Assembly: GCA_964385695.1 (NCBI GenBank)
Contig: CAYLQA010000010.1
Location: forward strand, 1 to 64,000
DNA: 64,000 bases
Reading direction: 5' to 3'
Source: CAYLQA01 sp964385695
Lineage (GTDB): Bacteria; Desulfobacterota; Desulfobulbia; Desulfobulbales; Desulfurivibrionaceae
The number at the start of each line of letters is the position of its first letter. Position 1 is the stretch's first letter. Positions 1 through 7,732 of this stretch are shown here, in pieces. Under the pieces are notes generated by a model, which saw nothing but the letters and a program-made list of their open reading frames with translations, made no database searches and had not been told where the DNA came from. The translations under genes and the position numbers were made by a program.

Positions 1-46
1 CCTGAAAATAAAAGCTGCTTTTCCCGGACATCGACGATGAACCAAA

Positions 47-70
47 AAAAAGGGGCCGGTTTCCCGGCTT
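47..70 (-). terminator. Possible intrinsic terminator pointing left
   Basis: A GCCGG/CCGGC hairpin (55-59 and 64-68) lies beside an A-tract at 44-51. Read on the minus strand this is a short GC stem followed by a T-run. No minus-strand gene is seen just upstream of it, so its role is unclear. Confidence 0.35.
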
Positions 71-201
71 AATTCTGCCAATCCAACACCACCATAACAT
101 CTTGGAATTAAAAAGATTTCACAACCACAATCCCATAAAGCAGTCCGACAGCAAGAAGATGTTAGAGAAAAAGAAAGAAGTTAGGTGTAGCTAAAAAATG
201 T

Positions 202-230
202 TTGACATTCAAACCATGATCCCGTAAAAA
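202..230 (+). promoter_or_regulatory. Putative sigma-70 promoter of fbpABC
   Basis: TTGACA at 202-207 is followed after a 17-bp spacer by TAAAAA at 225-230. This is a perfect -35 with a weaker -10, about 95 bp before the fbpA start. A GTTTG/CAAAC inverted repeat lies further downstream in the leader, around 282-298. No convincing Fur box was seen here. Confidence 0.45.
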
Positions 231-324
231 GATCTCCTCGGGCGCATATTTTTTTGCCCGGCAAGTAAGGACACCCTAATTTGTTTGTAAGCAACAAACT
301 ATAGAACGCCGTGGAGGAGAAAAG

Positions 325-1335
325 ATGTTTTCAAAAAAGATTATCAGCGCAGTAGTGGCCGCCGCCCTGTTCATGGGCCTTGGCTTGGAACAGGCTGTTG
401 CCGAAGAAGTTGTGGTTTACTCTGCAAGAAAAGAGCACCTCATCAAACCGCTTTTTGATGCCTACACCAAAGAAACCGGTGACAAGATTACCTATGTGAC
501 GGACAAGGCAGGGCCGCTCATGCAGCGCCTCAAGGCCGAGGGTAAAAATACCCGCGCCGATCTTTTGCTCACCGTTGATGCCGGAAACCTCTGGCACGCT
601 GCCAACGAAGGATTGTTGGCCTCCACCGATTCAGTCATTCTTAATATCAACGTTCCCCCTCACCTGAGAGACCCGCAGAAGCGCTGGTTCGGCCTTTCTC
701 TGCGTGCCCGGACCATTGTCTACAGCACCGACCGGGTCAAGCCAGAGGATCTCTCCACCTACGAGGCTCTTGGCGATAAAGAATGGCAAAACCGCCTGTT
801 GCTGCGCACCTCGAAAAAGGTCTACAACCAGTCCTTGGTGGCCATGCTCATAGCCGAGCACGGTGAGGCAAAGGCTGAGCAAATAGTCAAATCCTGGGTT
901 GGCAACCTTGCTGCCGCACCCTTTTCCAACGACACCAAGACCATGAAGGGGATCCTGGCAGGCCAGGGCGATGTGGCCGTGGTCAACACCTACTATTTCG
1001 GCCGTCTGCTCAAAAAAGACCCCAACCTGAAACTGGCCCTATACTGGCCTAACCAGCAGAGTGGCGGCGTGCATGTGAACGTTTCCGGCGGCGGTGTCAC
1101 TGCTCACGCCAAGAATGCCAAGGGTGCGACCAAGCTCCTTGAGTGGCTCTCCTCGCCTAAGGCGCAAAATCTCTTTGCCGACGCCAATATGGAGTACCCG
1201 GTCAACCCGATTGTAAAGGCGCATCCGACTGTGGCAGCTTGGGGCGATTTCAAGAAAAACACCATGAACATCGCCAAGGCTGGCGAGTTGCAGGCAGCGG
1301 CCATCCGTCTCATGGATCGTGCCGGCTACCGTTAA
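325..1335 (+). CDS. fbpA: Ferric iron ABC transporter, periplasmic Fe(III)-binding protein
   Basis: This is a 336-residue type II solute-binding protein that captures Fe(III) in the periplasm for the permease encoded next. The first 26 residues form a signal peptide ending in VAEEV. The mature part starts with the family hallmark VVYSARKEHL. Paired tyrosines in the NTYYFGRLL segment (about residue 224) match the iron-coordinating Tyr pair of the FbpA/FutA/IdiA family. The length is normal for the family. The start has a strong GGAGGAG ribosome site 6 bp upstream. It is the first gene of fbpABC, with 42 bp before the permease. Specificity for iron rather than another metal is inferred from family and operon. 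Confidence 0.9.
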   Translation: MFSKKIISAVVAAALFMGLGLEQAVAEEVVVYSARKEHLIKPLFDAYTKETGDKITYVTDKAGPLMQRLKAEGKNTRADLLLTVDAGNLWHAANEGLLASTDSVILNINVPPHLRDPQKRWFGLSLRARTIVYSTDRVKPEDLSTYEALGDKEWQNRLLLRTSKKVYNQSLVAMLIAEHGEAKAEQIVKSWVGNLAAAPFSNDTKTMKGILAGQGDVAVVNTYYFGRLLKKDPNLKLALYWPNQQSGGVHVNVSGGGVTAHAKNAKGATKLLEWLSSPKAQNLFADANMEYPVNPIVKAHPTVAAWGDFKKNTMNIAKAGELQAAAIRLMDRAGYR

Positions 1336-1377
1336 ACCAACCCCCCTTAAAGCAGATACCTCCGAGGCAGGATTACG

Positions 1378-3027
1378 ATGCAGGCAATTTTGACACAAAA
1401 CAGAGCTACAAAGGGGCTTGGCGTTTTCTTTAGCGGTTGGCGCCTGAGCACCATGGCGGTGGCTCTGCTTGTTGTCGTGCCCTTAAGCGTGATCCTGCTC
1501 TCTTTTCTGCATCCGGAAAAAGAAATTTGGCATCACCTCCTCGAGACCCTCATGCCCAGATTGGTCGCCAACACCTTCATGCTTGTGCTTGGCGTTTCCA
1601 TCTGCACCACGCTTCTCGGCGTGAGTCTGGCTTGGTTGACAGGGGCCTGCGATTTTCCCGGGCGTGGTCTCTTTTCCTGGGCGCTGTTGCTGCCCATGGC
1701 CATGCCAACCTACGTATTGGCCTTTGTCTGGCTCGGCATCTTTGACTTTGCCGGGCCGGTCCAGACCCTGCTCAGGGATCTGCTGGGGAGCGGATTTCGT
1801 CTTCCCGATGTCCGCTCCACCCCAGGTGTGATCCTGGTCATGAGTCTCGCTCTTTATCCCTACGTCTACCTTCTGACGAAAAACGGCTTTGCAACCCAGG
1901 GGGCTCGGGCGCTTGAGGCGGCCGAGTCCCTGGGGTGCGGACCGTTTGCGGGGTTCTTTCGTGTGGCCCTGCCCATGGCACGGCCCTGGATCAGCGCAGG
2001 CGTTTTGCTGGTGATCATGGAGGCGTTGGCCGATTTTGGCGCGGTCTCAATCTTTAATTACGACACCTTTACCACGGCCATTTATAAGGCGTGGTTCGGT
2101 TTTTTCTCACTTACCGCTGCAGCACAGCTCTCTTCGATTCTGGTTCTCATTGTTTTTGTGATCATGGAGCTTGAGCATTTCAGCAGAAAGCGGCTGCGCT
2201 TTCACCAGGCGGAGCGCCAGCAGACCCCGGCTCCGCGGATTGCCTTGAGCGGCTATGGGAAATGGCTGGCTTTGGGCGGCTGCAGCCTGGTTTTACTCTG
2301 TGCCTTTATCCTGCCGCTTGTGCAGCTTGTTTCCTGGAGCAGTGAAATTTACCAAGAGGAATTCACCGGCCGCTATCTGGCCCTGCTGGGCCACTCCTTG
2401 AGCCTGGGCGGATTGGCAGCCCTGCTCATTGTTGCGGTTGCCTTTGTCCTGGCCTACGCCAAACGGCGCCACCAAGACAAGACCACCCAGACCTTGGTCC
2501 GCCTGGCCACCCTGGGATATGGCCTGCCCGGCACCGTGTTGGCCGTGGGCATCTTTATTCCCATTGCCGCGACAGACAATTTCCTGGTGGACCTCTTCTC
2601 CTCAATATCCGGCCATGAATTTCGCCCCTTTTTGCAGGGCACCATCCTGGTCATGCTCCTGGCTTATATGACGCGCTTTATGGCCGCAGGCTTTAAGGCC
2701 ATCGACAGCGCCATGCACCGCATTACCCCGAGTATTGACGAAGCTGCGCGACTCATGGGCGTGCGCGGGCCCAAGATACTCTGGAAGATTCACCTGCCCA
2801 TTCTCAAGGGCGGAGCGCTCACCGCATTAACCGTTGTCTTTGTCGATGTGATGAAGGAGATGCCCATCACCCTGATGACCCGCCCCTTTGGCTGGGACAC
2901 CTTGAGCGTGAAAATATTTGAGCTCACCTCGGAAGGCGAATGGGAGCGAGCAGCCATCCCGGCCATCAGCCTGGTTCTGGCAGGACTGCTGCCCATCGTC
3001 CTCTTTATGCGGCATAGCGAGAAATAG
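1378..3027 (+). CDS. fbpB: Ferric iron ABC transporter, fused-type permease
   Basis: This 549-residue inner-membrane permease has two homologous BPD_transp_1 halves, as expected for FbpB/SfuB proteins, with about 12 hydrophobic segments. Each half carries an EAA coupling loop that contacts the ATPase. The first starts EAAESLG near residue 179 and the second DEAARLMG near 453, each followed by a conserved proline. It moves Fe(III) delivered by the upstream binding protein across the inner membrane. It sits between the binding protein and the ATPase gene, with only 2 bp before the latter, so the three are almost certainly co-transcribed. The chosen ATG has a GAGGCAGG ribosome site. Confidence 0.9.
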   Translation: MQAILTQNRATKGLGVFFSGWRLSTMAVALLVVVPLSVILLSFLHPEKEIWHHLLETLMPRLVANTFMLVLGVSICTTLLGVSLAWLTGACDFPGRGLFSWALLLPMAMPTYVLAFVWLGIFDFAGPVQTLLRDLLGSGFRLPDVRSTPGVILVMSLALYPYVYLLTKNGFATQGARALEAAESLGCGPFAGFFRVALPMARPWISAGVLLVIMEALADFGAVSIFNYDTFTTAIYKAWFGFFSLTAAAQLSSILVLIVFVIMELEHFSRKRLRFHQAERQQTPAPRIALSGYGKWLALGGCSLVLLCAFILPLVQLVSWSSEIYQEEFTGRYLALLGHSLSLGGLAALLIVAVAFVLAYAKRRHQDKTTQTLVRLATLGYGLPGTVLAVGIFIPIAATDNFLVDLFSSISGHEFRPFLQGTILVMLLAYMTRFMAAGFKAIDSAMHRITPSIDEAARLMGVRGPKILWKIHLPILKGGALTALTVVFVDVMKEMPITLMTRPFGWDTLSVKIFELTSEGEWERAAIPAISLVLAGLLPIVLFMRHSEK

Positions 3028-3029
3028 AC

Positions 3030-4100
3030 ATGACCCTGGTACTGGAACTCAAACATATTGAAATGGCATACGGCAGTCAGCTGGTGATCAGCGGTCTGTC
3101 CCTTACACTGCAGGAGGGACAGATCGGCTGCCTGCTTGGCGAAAGCGGCTGCGGCAAGACCTCTGTCTTGAGAACCATTGCCGGCTTTGAAGAGATTCGA
3201 GCAGGGGAAATTATGATTGGCGGCCAAGCGGTCAGTCAAAAAGGGGCATGCACCCCGCCGGCTGAACGCAAGATCGGTATGGTCTTTCAGGATTATGCCC
3301 TTTTCCCCCACCTGTCCGTTTATGGCAATGTCGCCTTTGGCCTGAAAGAACTATCCCTGACAGAATCACACAAACGGGTCAACGAGACCTTGGAAATGGT
3401 GGGTTTGAGCGCAGAGCTGGAAAAATACCCCCACGAACTTTCCGGTGGCCAGCAGCAGCGAGTGGCCCTGGCCCGTGCCCTGGCCATACGCCCCAAGTTA
3501 CTGCTCATGGACGAGCCCTTTTCCAACCTCGATGTGACCCTCAGGGAAAGGCTCTCCACCGAGGTGCGGGCTATCCTCAAGGAATGCGGCACCACGGCCC
3601 TGTTTGTTACCCACAACCAGCTGGAGGCCTTTGCCCTGGCCGACGTGGTTGGGGTGATGAAGGACGGTGAGATCCTGCAATGGGACTCCCCATACAACCT
3701 CTATCACAAGCCCAGATCCACATTTATCGCCGACTTTATCGGCGAAGGCAGGTTCCTCACGGCCTCGATGCACGGTGAGTGCCATGTGCATACGGCCCTG
3801 GGCTGCCTGAACGGGGAGTTTATCAGGGAGCCGCAGGAAATGAACTTTAACGGCAGCGTGTTGATCCGGCCCGAGGATGTAATCCATGACGATAGCAGTG
3901 GGGTTAAGGCCAAGGTTCTGCGCCGCACCTTCCGCGGGCCCAATATAATGTACGATTTGCAGCTCATCTCAGGCGAAACCATCCAGGCCCTGGTCCCGAG
4001 CTACTGCGAGCATGAAACAGGCGAGCTCATCGGCATCCGTACCGATGTCCGCCATATCGTGCTCTTTGATGAACAGAAACAGCAGGTGGCCTCATCATGA
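3030..4100 (+). CDS. fbpC: Ferric iron ABC transporter, ATP-binding protein
   Basis: This 356-residue ATPase energises the Fe(III) permease. Walker A GESGCGKT is near residue 36, the signature LSGGQQQR near 136, and Walker B LLLMDEP near 157. A regulatory C-terminal extension of about 110 residues matches the FbpC/PotA-type TOBE region. It starts 2 bp after the permease stop. Its TGA stop is the first base pairs of a 17-bp perfect inverted repeat that probably ends the transcript. Nothing looks damaged. Confidence 0.9.
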   Translation: MTLVLELKHIEMAYGSQLVISGLSLTLQEGQIGCLLGESGCGKTSVLRTIAGFEEIRAGEIMIGGQAVSQKGACTPPAERKIGMVFQDYALFPHLSVYGNVAFGLKELSLTESHKRVNETLEMVGLSAELEKYPHELSGGQQQRVALARALAIRPKLLLMDEPFSNLDVTLRERLSTEVRAILKECGTTALFVTHNQLEAFALADVVGVMKDGEILQWDSPYNLYHKPRSTFIADFIGEGRFLTASMHGECHVHTALGCLNGEFIREPQEMNFNGSVLIRPEDVIHDDSSGVKAKVLRRTFRGPNIMYDLQLISGETIQALVPSYCEHETGELIGIRTDVRHIVLFDEQKQQVASS

Positions 4101-4167
4101 CAGGTTGCTGAAAAACAACAGCGCTCGCTATGTTTTTCAGCAACCTGTTAAGCGAGGCCTTTTTTAT
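4100..4167 (+). terminator. Long perfect inverted repeat, probable fbpABC terminator
   Basis: A 17-bp perfect inverted repeat (4100-4116 with 4132-4148) surrounds a 15-nt loop. The left arm begins ACAGGTTGCTG. The repeat begins on the stop codon of fbpC. A T-rich tract follows at about 4159-4166, about 10 bp after the stem, so termination is likely but the spacing is not ideal. The arm length is longer than an ordinary terminator and may reflect a small repeat unit. Confidence 0.6.
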
Positions 4168-4235
4168 TACACCAACAGTTAGGCGCTACTAACTCAAATA
4201 GGCGCCTTGAACAAGCAACAAGAAGGAGAAAGAAA

Positions 4236-5510
4236 ATGATGAAAGGATACGTAAAAAAGTCACTCTACGCCGGCGCCGTGCTCGGTATGATGATGGCAAC
4301 TCCGGCCTTTGCCGGAACTGGACTGGATAACGCCACCCTGGAGGATCTCAAGCAGTTGATCATGGCCCAGCAGAAGCAGATCGAGGCCCAGAACGCAGCC
4401 ATCGAGGCCCTGCAGACCGGCCAGAAAGAGAGCGCCAAGCAGGTGGCGGATATTGCCTCCAAGTCCAATACGAAATCCGTGCTCTCCGGCAACGACACGG
4501 TCAGCCTCAGAATGTACGGCCAGGTCAACCGGGCGGTGATGTTTGCCGACGACGGCAACAACAGCGAAGTCTACCACGTGGACAACGACAACTCATCCAC
4601 CCGTTTCGGTATGACCGGCGTGGCCAAGCCCAGTAAGGATCTGGCAGCAGGCTTTAAGTTCGAGGCTGAGTTTGAGGGCAACAGCTCCAACAGCGTATCC
4701 CAAGCTGCTCAGGACACTGACGCTACCCTGAAAAAACGGCACTTGGACCTCTTCTTGAAATCCAAACAATACGGCAACTTCTACATCGGTCAGGGCGACA
4801 CCGCCTCCAACGGCACCTCTGAGATCGATCTCTCCGGCACCAAGGTCATCGGCTTTTCCGAACAGCCCAAGATGGGCGGTAATATCAAGTTCTACGACTC
4901 CCTGGCCGGTGCATATTCCGCTAACGATATTGGCGACGTCTTACTCCATGTGGACGGCTTGAGCCGCCGCGACCGGTTGCGCTACGACACCCCGACCTGG
5001 AACGGCTTCTACGCTGCGGTCTCAGCAGCTGAACGCAACGGCCAAGACCTTGCCCTGCGTTACAGCGGTAAACTTGGAGGAGCTAAGCTGGCAGCAGGTG
5101 TTGCCTACTCCAAGCCCGGCGGCAATGACAACGACGTAGACAACCAGATCAACGGCTCCGCCTCCATCCTCTTCGGCAACGGCTTCAATGCCACCGTGGC
5201 CGCAGGTACCCAGGATCTTTCCACCCCCGCCGCAGGGCAGGACGATCCCTCCTTCTGGTACGGCAAACTCGGCTACATCGCCAAACCGTTTAAGATCGGC
5301 AGCACAGCCTTTGCCATTGACTACGGTCAGTATGATGACAAAGCCCAGGCCGGTGACGATGCAAACACCTTTGGGCTTATGGCTGTGCAGAAGCTGAATG
5401 ACTGGGGCACCGAGTTCTATGCCAGCTACCGCATGTTCAGCCTGGATCGAGCCGGCACCGACATGGAGGACATCGATGTCTTCATGGCTGGCGCGCGCAT
5501 CAAATTCTAG
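4236..5510 (+). CDS. Outer-membrane porin with N-terminal coiled coil
   Basis: This 424-residue protein has a signal peptide (cleavage after PAFA, near residue 27). A heptad-rich stretch at about 32-65 follows, with repeated QKQIEAQNAAIEAL-like heptads. The rest alternates aromatic and polar residues in a pattern typical of a 16-strand-type beta barrel. It ends in phenylalanine (ARIKF), the usual outer-membrane assembly signal. It resembles the DcaP-like/gram-negative porin group, in which an N-terminal coiled coil helps trimerisation. It has a strong AAGGAG ribosome site. It lies 135 bp after the iron transporter, separated by a terminator, so it is probably its own unit. The solute is not known. 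Confidence 0.75.
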   Translation: MMKGYVKKSLYAGAVLGMMMATPAFAGTGLDNATLEDLKQLIMAQQKQIEAQNAAIEALQTGQKESAKQVADIASKSNTKSVLSGNDTVSLRMYGQVNRAVMFADDGNNSEVYHVDNDNSSTRFGMTGVAKPSKDLAAGFKFEAEFEGNSSNSVSQAAQDTDATLKKRHLDLFLKSKQYGNFYIGQGDTASNGTSEIDLSGTKVIGFSEQPKMGGNIKFYDSLAGAYSANDIGDVLLHVDGLSRRDRLRYDTPTWNGFYAAVSAAERNGQDLALRYSGKLGGAKLAAGVAYSKPGGNDNDVDNQINGSASILFGNGFNATVAAGTQDLSTPAAGQDDPSFWYGKLGYIAKPFKIGSTAFAIDYGQYDDKAQAGDDANTFGLMAVQKLNDWGTEFYASYRMFSLDRAGTDMEDIDVFMAGARIKF

Positions 5511-5522
5511 TAGGATACGGCT

Positions 5523-5687
5523 ATGAAAAATATACTTCGCCTCCTGGCTCTTATCTTGGCACTTGCCACCTTTACGGGGTGCGCCAGCATGGAGCCGTAT
5601 GAGCACGACTTTGATCCGGACCGTACCAAGGAAGGCCCAGGCCTTTTTACCGGTGAAAAAGGTGAGTTTGAAATCTTAAGGCCGTAA
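5523..5687 (+). CDS. Small lipoprotein
   Basis: This 54-codon gene starts 12 bp after the porin stop. It encodes a hydrophobic leader ending in FTGC, an acceptable lipobox, with Cys near residue 20. A short acidic tail of about 34 residues follows (MEPYEHDFDPDR and GLFTGEKGEFEILRP). The predicted product is a small membrane-anchored lipoprotein. It is probably co-transcribed with the porin, as a good terminator follows immediately. The family is not recognised. Small lipoproteins with a similar tail layout occur near envelope genes, but no function can be assigned. Confidence 0.6.
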   Translation: MKNILRLLALILALATFTGCASMEPYEHDFDPDRTKEGPGLFTGEKGEFEILRP

Positions 5688-5694
5688 CAAAAAA

Positions 5695-5729
5695 GGGAGA
5701 GGCGGCAGCAAAAACCTCTCCCTTTTTTT
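5695..5729 (+). terminator. Intrinsic terminator after porin-lipoprotein unit
   Basis: An 8-bp perfect stem GGGAGAGG/CCTCTCCC (5695-5702 and 5715-5722) is followed by seven Ts (5723-5729). This is a textbook rho-independent terminator. Confidence 0.85.
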
Positions 5730-5937
5730 CTTGCACCTGCCTATCATGTACATAGTGCGACATATTGCCGCATTATGCCCCTGCCTTTTTTGCGATATCA
5801 TAAATATATACGCTGTATGTGTTCGATCTCCGGGCGTAAATGGGCAACGCCCGTGTCCTGCGCAATAACCGACAGAGGAGGTGGTTGACGAGTCTTCGCT
5901 TTTCCCCATTCACCATCACTTTTTAAGGAGGCAACGC

Positions 5938-7161
5938 ATGAAGATAAAACCGTTTGTTGTGGCTTTTTCCCTCACCCTCTTTGGGATAATCCTTGCCGGA
6001 CCTGCTGCTGCCGGGCCGCGTGAGGCAGACACCATCGACGATTTGTTAAAGATTCATGACAACTCCCCCTGCATGGAATGTCATACCGAGGTACACGAAG
6101 AGTGGAAGGACTCCTGGCATGCCAAGGCCGTGATCTCCTCCTTAAAGGGAATGCGAAACTTCATTAAGGTGGGCTTGGAAAAGGAATGGAAAGCACCTCT
6201 GACCAAGGCGCAACTCTTAAAATGCCTGGACTGTCACGCGCCAGTGGTAAACTTTGCCTCGGAAAAACTGGCCCGCGAGATCGGCCAGATGATTGTCACC
6301 GCCTTTGAGAAAAAGGGCACCCCGGCAGGGGATGCAGCCAAAAAGGAACTGAGTAAACTCAATGTGGGCTGCACCAGCTGCCATAACATCAAGGCAACCA
6401 CTGTGGCCCAAGGCCTGCGTGGCGCGCCAAAATACGGCGCAGTCTACGGCCCCAACGGCGTTGACTCCGACGGACATGAGAGTATCGAATCCGTAGAGAT
6501 GGGACGTTCTTTATTTTGCATGCAATGCCATGGTATCTACACCGCACCGGACGGCGAAAAGATTCAGTGCAACACCCTGTCCGGCAGTTACCAGGATGCC
6601 TACTCCAACCTGGGCGGCTCCCAAACCTGCCAGGAATGCCATATGGAAGAAAAGGGCCACCTTTTCCCTGGCGGACATGACCTTGATACAGTGAAAAAGG
6701 GCCTTGGCTTTAAGGTACAGATCACCGATTACCGGCACCTGCCCGGCAAGATCCCCGGTGTGAAAAACAGCAAGGCCTGGGTACCCAGCGCACTGGTCAC
6801 CGCCTTTGTGGAAAACAAAACCGGCCATCGCGTCCCGGACGGCTGACTCTGGTCCGGCAAAGTGGTCCTGGATGTGACCGCAAAAGACAGTGAAGGCAAG
6901 ACCCTGTTTTCCGAGAAAAAAACCTATTTTGAGATCGGCGTTGATACTGACCGCGACATGCGCTACGGTGCCTGGCAGATCAAAGAGATCATCGATCTCA
7001 CCCTCCCACCGCTACAAACCCAGAAAGAGCAATACCTCATGCATTTTGACACCGACACCGACGAGGTGGAGGTTGAGGCCAAGCTTTGGTATTACATCAG
7101 TGGTGGTAAGGGAGATGTGATTTATTCGGTCAAGAAGAAGCTGGAGTTTGAAAACGACTGA
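5938..7161 (+). CDS. Pentahaem c-type cytochrome with in-frame TGA, candidate selenoprotein
   Basis: The ATG at 5938 (AAGGAGG 6 bp upstream) opens a signal peptide (cleavage near AAAG, residue 26). Five CXXCH haem sites follow, at about residues 45, 96, 145, 194 and 231. At codon 303 (6844-6846) the frame has TGA. The same frame then runs open for 105 codons to TAA-free sequence ending at 7161. The protein after the TGA is a hydrophilic beta-rich domain that continues the pre-TGA motif NKTGHRVPDG with LWSGKVVLDVTAKDSEGK. This resembles the GH-x-P-(T/D)-G...W-L-x-V C-terminal domain of multihaem cytochromes. A hairpin with its loop 21 nt after the TGA fits a bacterial SECIS. Readthrough as selenocysteine gives 407 residues; otherwise the gene is truncated at 302. 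Confidence 0.7.
6862..6881 (+). other. Candidate SECIS hairpin
   Basis: GTGGTC (6862-6867) can pair with GACCGC (6876-6881), with one G-U pair, around an 8-nt loop CTGGATGT. The loop begins 21 nt after the TGA at 6844-6846. Bacterial SECIS elements lie just 3' of the UGA, with the apical loop roughly 16-37 nt away and G near the loop start. Here the GG is at loop positions 3-4. The stem is short, so a chance hairpin is possible. Confidence 0.4.
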
Positions 7162-7193
7162 TTCTTGATAAATAACATTTGCAAAAACATCAA

Positions 7194-7224
7194 AGACGGC
7201 TCTGTAACGGGGCCGTCTTTTTTT
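7194..7224 (+). terminator. Intrinsic terminator after the cytochrome gene
   Basis: AGACGGC (7194-7200) pairs perfectly with GCCGTCT (7212-7218), followed by at least six Ts. It lies 32 bp after the TGA at 7159-7161, the distal stop. This suggests that transcription is meant to include the part beyond the internal TGA. Confidence 0.85.
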
Positions 7225-7230
7225 GTTTTT

Positions 7231-7667
7231 AACTTCCCATTGTCACGCAGCCGAGCAGCGGAAAAATGACCGGAAAAAGCGCGAGAGGTAAGCGCAGACT
7301 CCGACTGTTTGAGTCACGCTTTAGCGTGGCGAGTTTCGCAGCGCCCGGTCATTTTGAGCAGCACAGGGGAGCCCGAAGGGCCAAGTGTCTGGGTGCATTT
7401 CTTTGGTTACTTTCTTTTGTGCACGCAAAGAAAGTAACACAATAGCAGATAGCTATAACCATAATGTTAGCTCATGTGGGAAGGGTTTACTTCTTTTGCA
7501 TGCCCAAAAGAAGTAACAAGAAAAAGGCACCCCAGCTGTCCTGGCCCTTCGGGCTTCCTTGTGCTCCTCGCCGGTGACGGGACGCTGAAAAACTCGCTGC
7601 GCTCAGACAGGCTTCAGCGTCTTTATCCGCCACCGCCTGCGGTGCTCAGCAGGGCAGAAGGGGAGTG
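7231..7667. repeat. Large fold-back repeat element (full-length copy)
   Basis: This gene-free 435-bp stretch is a nested imperfect palindrome. Inner hairpins are a 12-bp perfect stem (7406-7417 with 7427-7438, arm GTTACTTTCTTT) and an 11-bp perfect stem (7487-7497 with 7506-7516). Outside them, AGCCCGAAGGGCC near 7372 pairs with its complement near 7541. Further out, segments near 7300-7345 pair imperfectly with 7580-7615. Its ends recur elsewhere in the window. The left end (CCCATTGTCACGCAGCCGAG) matches copies at 50205-50225 and 60600-60625 in reverse. The right end (GGTGCTCAGCAGGGCAGAAG) matches 50115-50140 in reverse. No coding sequence is supported inside it. Confidence 0.7.
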
Positions 7668-7711
7668 AAAAAACAAAAAAAAAGGCGACCTCCATTTGGG
7701 GCCGCCTTTTT
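7668..7711 (-). terminator. Terminator of ftsH (possibly bidirectional)
   Basis: GGCGACC (7684-7690) and GGGGCCGCC (7698-7706) form a GC-rich stem flanked by an A-tract on the left (7668-7683) and Ts on the right. Read on the minus strand it ends in a long T-run, 22 bp after the ftsH stop. It could also work on the plus strand. Confidence 0.75.
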
Positions 7712-7732
7712 ATACAAACAAATTGCTAAGCT

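Noticed and set aside
282..298. GTTTG/CAAAC inverted repeat in the fbpA leader as a Fur box
   Set aside because: It does not fit the GATAAT-type consensus.
6847..7161. The part after the TGA as an independent gene starting at GTG 6862
   Set aside because: There is no ribosome site, it is in the same frame as the cytochrome, and it continues the same domain.
7474..7668. A 64-codon frame within the fold-back repeat
   Set aside because: It lies in the repeat, has no ribosome site and its codons follow the hairpin arms.
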